NCBI GenBank assembly: GCA_026702755.1
Contig: JAPPBX010000036.1
Coordinates: 1 to 64,000, forward strand
Length of the DNA: 64,000 nucleotides
Source: Candidatus Poribacteria bacterium
GTDB taxonomy: Bacteria > Poribacteria > WGA-4E > WGA-3G
Reading direction: 5' to 3'
Each line of letters opens with the position of its first letter. Positions within the stretch are counted from its first letter, which is position 1. The translations under genes and the position numbers were made by a program. Below are positions 59,833 to 64,000 of this stretch, one piece after another. Below the pieces are notes generated by a model. The model was not told the origin of the DNA. It was given only the letters and a program-made list of their open reading frames with translations, and made no database searches.

Positions 59833-61812
59833 CTACACCCAAAATCCGTAAGTAGGAATACCAGCGATAATCCCTAAGATCGTCCAGAGACTCCCTACTG
59901 TAAACTCTCCCAAGATTAATCCGAGAAAGAAGGGGGCTATTTTGCGATGCCGCACAACACCACCGTATTGCAAAATTAACCACTTGATTAACCAACTCAT
60001 GAAAAGACAACTCCACGTCACATGCATGCCCCAACTCGTAGAGATTGCAAACCCGGCGGGATGAAAAGGCCACCACACAAACCGCATCCGAAAAAACATC
60101 AGCACTGCTGTTATCAAAAAGCCGATGCCCATAAATCCACTTTCCGGTATGAGTGTCGCTTCTGGTGCTTGTAACCACCGCGCAAGCCGCCGATACGGTT
60201 CTATCCCGAAAGCACTTAAAGAGGGCCAATAGGCACGGACCTCCATCCCCAGACGATACCCGCGATCAATCAACGCCCAAAACCCTGCTAACGATCCCAA
60301 AACAGTTGCAAGCGTTAAAGCAAAAATGATGCGATGCATCGTCATGTTCGTTCGTTCCATGATTTTAAAGCCTTCTAACTGATGCGGCATTGGATGGCTC
60401 CGATGGGCACGATTAATAAACCAAAACATAGAGAACATAATGAGGTTGTCTCTTCCCAATCGGCGTGTGCCAACCGTCCGAGTTAGAATTTCATCAGGAC
60501 CAGAATAGTGCAGATCATGCACAGGTGTACCGAGTTCGGCGCGCATCCGGGTAATTGCAATTGAAATCATATAATAGATAACAAAAAAGACGAACATCAC
60601 CCACAATTCAGCACCGCCATAGTAGCAAAAAAGCACAAGGAATGCCATCACTGCGATTAGCCCAAGCATTGCCCCGCGATAGGACATCGCTTCTTGCGTT
60701 TCGCGCCCTGAAGCACTGATGACAGTATTGTCCTGTTGTGTATTTAGGCCCACAACGGTTCTCGCTACATGCAATAGATGTCTGCGACTCGCCCAAATCG
60801 CCAAAACGCATAGTGCGAGGTAACCACCCGCGGCTTGCTCATTCATGTATGGAAAGCGGGGTAGGCTACGCAACCCAAGCGCAGCACCGAGAACACGCAT
60901 AAACCGCCAATACCAAAAGAAAAACCAACACGAAAATGAAAGATCTAACGGAATAAAGAAACCGAGTCCGATTGCAAACGGATAAAGTGAAAACGGGATT
61001 CTGCCCATCGCGTTCCACGGGCTCTCTGTAAAGACTTGGAAACTCCGTATACGTGTCCGAAATTCGGGTAAAACCGGATACAGAAAGTTAAGACCATTCC
61101 AGAGTGCAAGCCCGCCAGCAATCCCAAAACCGAGCCACATCAACTTGCTCTGGAAAAGGCGATTCCGCGGGGTCTCTGTCAACTGGAGTGGAAGTTGGAT
61201 GATCGGATAACTTAACTTCTCATGTTCGATCCACTGTTTACGAACAATTATGTTGATGCAAAGCATGCCAAAAATCAACACAGTAATAAAGGCGGTCCAC
61301 CAAAGCACAGGTGTCGCCCACCCAAGCAATGCCTCAGCAGTATAAAGGGGAAGCTCGCCTTCATAATAGCCTTGTAAAAGCGATGGATCGCTCACAGTGA
61401 GCCATGTCGGTAGAAACTGCACAAACAACTGCTGCCACTCATTTTCGGGGGTAGCAAAGCGGAACGCATGTCCCAGCATCGGCACCAAAATCTCAAGCAT
61501 ATCGTGGCCAGTAACACCCGAAGCGATAGAAAGCATGAGGTAAACAATGATCAACTCACTCTGTACCAACGCGAGTCTCGGTATAAAACGACGCAACAGA
61601 TAGTTCACACCAATAACCACAAACAGACTGAAAATCACATTGAAAAAGAGGGAGATCGTTACAGGATGACCCGAATACCGAATAACCTCCATCTCAATAA
61701 CCCAATAACAGTTAATCGGTATTAGAATAACAGCAATAAGAATAGATTTGAGTGTGACACCGTGGGCAGGAATTTGTGATGATGCAAACGAAGGGGAAGT
61801 TTCAACTTCCAT
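59833..61812 (-). CDS. DUF6785-like multi-pass membrane protein
   Basis: The product is 659 aa with about 13 to 15 membrane segments. It begins with a short cytoplasmic region, then LKSILIAVILIPINCYWVIE. GMLCINIIVRKQWIEHEKLSYPIIQLPL and IARTRMRAELGTPVHDLHYSGPDE-like loops are typical of the DUF6785/DUF6784 proteins, distant relatives of oligopeptide transporters. The substrate is unknown. The start is ATG at 61812 with GGAGTT upstream. The gene ends 2 nt from the P-type ATPase-like gene on the other strand. Confidence 0.8.
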   Translation of the reverse strand: MEVETSPSFASSQIPAHGVTLKSILIAVILIPINCYWVIEMEVIRYSGHPVTISLFFNVIFSLFVVIGVNYLLRRFIPRLALVQSELIIVYLMLSIASGVTGHDMLEILVPMLGHAFRFATPENEWQQLFVQFLPTWLTVSDPSLLQGYYEGELPLYTAEALLGWATPVLWWTAFITVLIFGMLCINIIVRKQWIEHEKLSYPIIQLPLQLTETPRNRLFQSKLMWLGFGIAGGLALWNGLNFLYPVLPEFRTRIRSFQVFTESPWNAMGRIPFSLYPFAIGLGFFIPLDLSFSCWFFFWYWRFMRVLGAALGLRSLPRFPYMNEQAAGGYLALCVLAIWASRRHLLHVARTVVGLNTQQDNTVISASGRETQEAMSYRGAMLGLIAVMAFLVLFCYYGGAELWVMFVFFVIYYMISIAITRMRAELGTPVHDLHYSGPDEILTRTVGTRRLGRDNLIMFSMFWFINRAHRSHPMPHQLEGFKIMERTNMTMHRIIFALTLATVLGSLAGFWALIDRGYRLGMEVRAYWPSLSAFGIEPYRRLARWLQAPEATLIPESGFMGIGFLITAVLMFFRMRFVWWPFHPAGFAISTSWGMHVTWSCLFMSWLIKWLILQYGGVVRHRKIAPFFLGLILGEFTVGSLWTILGIIAGIPTYGFWV

Positions 61813-62116
61813 ACAAAATATAACTCCGATGAACGCGAGAAGATTTTCGATCTATTTTGAGAATGAATCAGGAGAAGTACTCTGATTCTTGAGTTTACGT
61901 CCTAAAACATATAGACGCATATTTCCACATCAATTTATCACAATCGCCATAACATGTCAACTTTATTAACAAAACCGCCCGATCCAGAGATCGTCTTGAA
62001 ATCAATGAAGACTTAAAGTTAAGGCAGAAAAATAGACTTTTCTTTATAACGTTCCCATGTTATAATAGATATTGCAGTATAGCCTGAGCAGGCTTACAAC
62101 AACTCAGGATGCGAAC
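61813..62116. other. Intergenic region between divergent genes
   Basis: About 300 nt. AATCAG/CTGATT arms (about 61867-61888) form a weak hairpin, and TATAAT at 62061-62066 could be the minus-10 box of the isoprenyl transferase gene, but no clear minus-35 box is seen. No gene is apparent. Confidence 0.4.
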
Positions 62117-62920
62117 ATGAAGCCATTCCGTTATATTAAAAATCGAATTGAAAGATTTTTTTACAAAATTTACCAGCGGCGTTTAGAATCCGAAGCCAAC
62201 ACGTGGCAGATCCCCCGCCATATTGGCGTAATTTTAGACGGAAACCGCCGTTACGCTAAAGCCAGTGGACTTGACAACGTTATTAAGGGGCACCACGAAG
62301 GGGCAGATAAACTCGAAGAGGTGCTTCATTGGTGCGATGAACTTGGCGTTGAAATTTTCTCAATCTGGATTTTCTCGCTTGACAATTTCAAGCGCGCAGC
62401 GCATGAAGTCGAAGGAATCCTTGGACTTATTGAAGGAAAGATGCGGGAACTCGTCACAATTGAGGGACTGCACGCCAACCAGATTAAGGTACGCGCAATG
62501 GGGCAGATAGAACTACTACCGCCGAGTCTTCAAGAAGCGATTCGGGAAGCAGAAGAAGCGACGCGAAATTACGATAAGTTTATCTTAAACGTGGCTGTTG
62601 CTTATGGAGGACGAGAGGAAATTATTGAAGCATTCCGAGGACACCTAAAAGCTGAAAGTGAGAGTGGGAAACCTATTCATCAAATTGCAGATGAACTCAC
62701 AGTGGACAAGATTACACCGTATCTATACACTTCAGATCTCCCAGACCCCGAACTAATCATTCGCACCAGTGGGGAGGTTCGATTATCAGGATTTCTCCTC
62801 TGGCAGAGCGTTTATTCAGAATTCTATTTCTGTGATACATACTGGCCCTCGTTTCGGAAGATCGACTTTCTGCGTGCCTTGCGTGCTTATAGCCAACGCA
62901 AACGCCGATTTGGAAAATAA
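62117..62920 (+). CDS. uppS: Isoprenyl transferase (undecaprenyl diphosphate synthase family)
   Basis: The product is 267 aa. It adds isopentenyl units in cis to an allylic diphosphate, producing the lipid carrier for peptidoglycan synthesis. GVILDGNRRYAK carries the catalytic Asp of the family's DGNGRW motif, with GR replaced by RR and Trp by Tyr. WIFSLDNFKR matches the FSxENWxR region, and RTSGEVRLSGFLLWQSVYSEFYF is the C-terminal signature. The RRYA variant recalls archaeal and some bacterial isoprenyl transferases, so product length may differ. ATG at 62117 has AGGA upstream. An upstream in-frame TTG at 62072 is less likely. Confidence 0.92.
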   Translation: MKPFRYIKNRIERFFYKIYQRRLESEANTWQIPRHIGVILDGNRRYAKASGLDNVIKGHHEGADKLEEVLHWCDELGVEIFSIWIFSLDNFKRAAHEVEGILGLIEGKMRELVTIEGLHANQIKVRAMGQIELLPPSLQEAIREAEEATRNYDKFILNVAVAYGGREEIIEAFRGHLKAESESGKPIHQIADELTVDKITPYLYTSDLPDPELIIRTSGEVRLSGFLLWQSVYSEFYFCDTYWPSFRKIDFLRALRAYSQRKRRFGK

Positions 62921-63022
62921 AATATACAGCGTAAACACTTCTTGGCACCAATCACTATCCTTGAAAATTGCTTATATTTTTTGTTCTAATTCCGTAGCTA
63001 CATAGGTAAAAGGAGCAGATGC

Positions 63023-63790
63023 ATGCGATTTGGGATCTGTACGAGTTTAGAAAACGTTAATCGGCTTGCAGAAGTTGGATATGATTATATCGAATTAGGG
63101 GTTCGTCCGGCGTTGATGCCCGAAGCAGACGAAGCCGAATTTCAGAAAATTCGCCAGCAAGCAACACAAGCACCGTTAAAGGCGGAGTCGTATTCCGGAT
63201 TCATTCCGGGCGACTTGCGTGTTGTAGGCGACACTGTGGATCTTCCGCGCTTGTCTCGTTATGTAGAAAACGCGTGCCGTAGAGGCAGCGAAATTGGTGG
63301 TCAGGTTATTGTCTACGGCAGCAGCGGTTCCCGGAGTATAGAGGAAGGCTATTCGCGCGAACGCGCATTAGCACAAATCGCTGAATTCCTTGATATGGCG
63401 GCAGATCACGCCGAAGCACACAACATGACGATTGTCATTGAACCGATCTGCTGGCGAGAGGGAAATATCCTCCGAACCGTTGCGGATGGTGTCGCTATGG
63501 CAAAACGCGTGAATCGCCGCGGTATCAAGGCGTTGGCGGATCTTTACCATATCTGGCAGGAAGAAGAACCGATGCAGAACATTATTGACGCTGCTGAGTG
63601 GCTCGAACATGTCCACATAGCGGAACCCGTCAAACGCTCCTATCCGGGAAACGACGATTTTGATTTCACTGATTTCTTTTCGGCATTACAAAAAGCAGGC
63701 TACGACGGCCGCGTCTCGTGTGAGTGCAAGTTTGACAATTTTGACGAAGATATTGAGGTAGCTTTGAAGACCATGAAGACTTACGTCTGA
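63023..63790 (+). CDS. Sugar phosphate isomerase/epimerase-like TIM barrel
   Basis: The product is 255 aa. It belongs to the AP-endonuclease-2/xylose isomerase-like TIM barrels. MTIVIEPICWREGNIL contains the metal-binding glutamate, ALADLYHIW the Asp and His of the metal site, and VHIAEPVKR and RVSCECKF the remaining ligands. Members isomerise or epimerise sugars such as inositol intermediates; the substrate is not determined. The ATG at 63023 has AAAGGAGC 8 nt upstream. It is followed by rsgA after 16 nt. Confidence 0.88.
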   Translation: MRFGICTSLENVNRLAEVGYDYIELGVRPALMPEADEAEFQKIRQQATQAPLKAESYSGFIPGDLRVVGDTVDLPRLSRYVENACRRGSEIGGQVIVYGSSGSRSIEEGYSRERALAQIAEFLDMAADHAEAHNMTIVIEPICWREGNILRTVADGVAMAKRVNRRGIKALADLYHIWQEEEPMQNIIDAAEWLEHVHIAEPVKRSYPGNDDFDFTDFFSALQKAGYDGRVSCECKFDNFDEDIEVALKTMKTYV

Positions 63791-63806
63791 CAGATTCTTG
63801 GAGGTG

Positions 63807-64000
63807 TTGTTTATCCTTACACGCGAACAAGGCAGAGTCATCCGAGCACGAACAGGATTTTATGACGTGCAGCACGGTGATATTGTCCTGCGTTGCACGC
63901 TCCGCGGCACACTCAAACGGCGACACCGCTCAGCAACTGGACGTAGATTATACGCGGACCCAGTTGCCGTCGGCGATCAAGTTATTTTCACGCAGCTTGA
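63807..64000 (+). CDS. rsgA: Ribosome biogenesis GTPase RsgA, N-terminal part (cut by window edge)
   Basis: The frame is open to the right edge, about 64 codons. REQGRVIRARTGFYDVQ and CTLRGTLKRRHR match the OB-fold that begins RsgA, which checks the 30S ribosomal subunit during maturation; the GTPase and zinc domains would lie beyond the window. The start is uncertain: TTG 63807 is in frame but only 2 nt from GGAGG, so a non-standard start such as ATC 63813 is possible. It is downstream of the isomerase gene and probably cotranscribed. Confidence 0.78.
   Translation, partial: MFILTREQGRVIRARTGFYDVQHGDIVLRCTLRGTLKRRHRSATGRRLYADPVAVGDQVIFTQL

Overview
The window looks like a chromosomal contig of an uncultivated Gram-negative bacterium, most likely Candidatus Poribacteria or a close relative; this is inferred from gene content only. 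The clues are an Omp85-type barrel, lipoproteins and PorV-like barrels (an outer membrane), four phytanoyl-CoA dioxygenase-family genes, Gfo/Idh/MocA and amidohydrolase genes, FlgD-like C-terminal tails (YPNPFNP type), LamG proteins ending in a KLATTWG tag, and an ECF sigma factor fused to a beta-propeller. TGA is a normal stop codon in many genes here. No rRNA, CRISPR array or complete transposase gene was seen.

Layout. 1-8.4 kb: a cut-off gene, two lipoproteins, a peptidase/TolB/Omp85 fusion and a UPF0182 membrane protein. 8.4-12 kb: repeats surrounding a short gene with an in-frame TGA that reads as a DUF5069-like selenoprotein, then pheA and queG. 12-23 kb: FG-GAP propeller protein, queF, oxidoreductase and dioxygenase (minus strand), then a plus-strand run of TPR, GMC oxidoreductase, PLP enzyme and amidohydrolase genes. 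23-29 kb: a tandemly duplicated putative ECF promoter, the sigma/propeller fusion, LamG genes, an initiator-tRNA-like gene and a serine hydrolase. 29-32.7 kb: an AT-richer defence block with a HEPN (AbiU2-like) gene coupled to a PIN toxin gene, then an adenine methyltransferase with an EcoRI-family endonuclease. 32.7-41.6 kb: a second amidohydrolase/dioxygenase pair, an ABC exporter with two paralogous permeases, DUF5131 and ZIP-family genes. 41.6-54.6 kb: secreted and outer-membrane proteins, two more dioxygenases, an SppA fusion and pcm. 54.6-64 kb: aminotransferase, thrB, a P-type ATPase that has lost its catalytic motifs, a DUF6785-like membrane protein, an isoprenyl transferase, a sugar isomerase-like protein and the start of rsgA.

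Main discoveries to check: (1) the UGA-containing DUF5069 gene with a SECIS-like hairpin 12 nt after the UGA; (2) a 73-nt tRNA-like sequence with CAU anticodon and two of the three initiator hallmarks; (3) a membrane-tethered sigma factor whose putative promoter is duplicated upstream and echoed before the ABC exporter; (4) a palindromic element present both between genes and, in frame, inside a gene; (5) a full-length P-type ATPase pseudoenzyme; (6) a HEPN-PIN gene pair.
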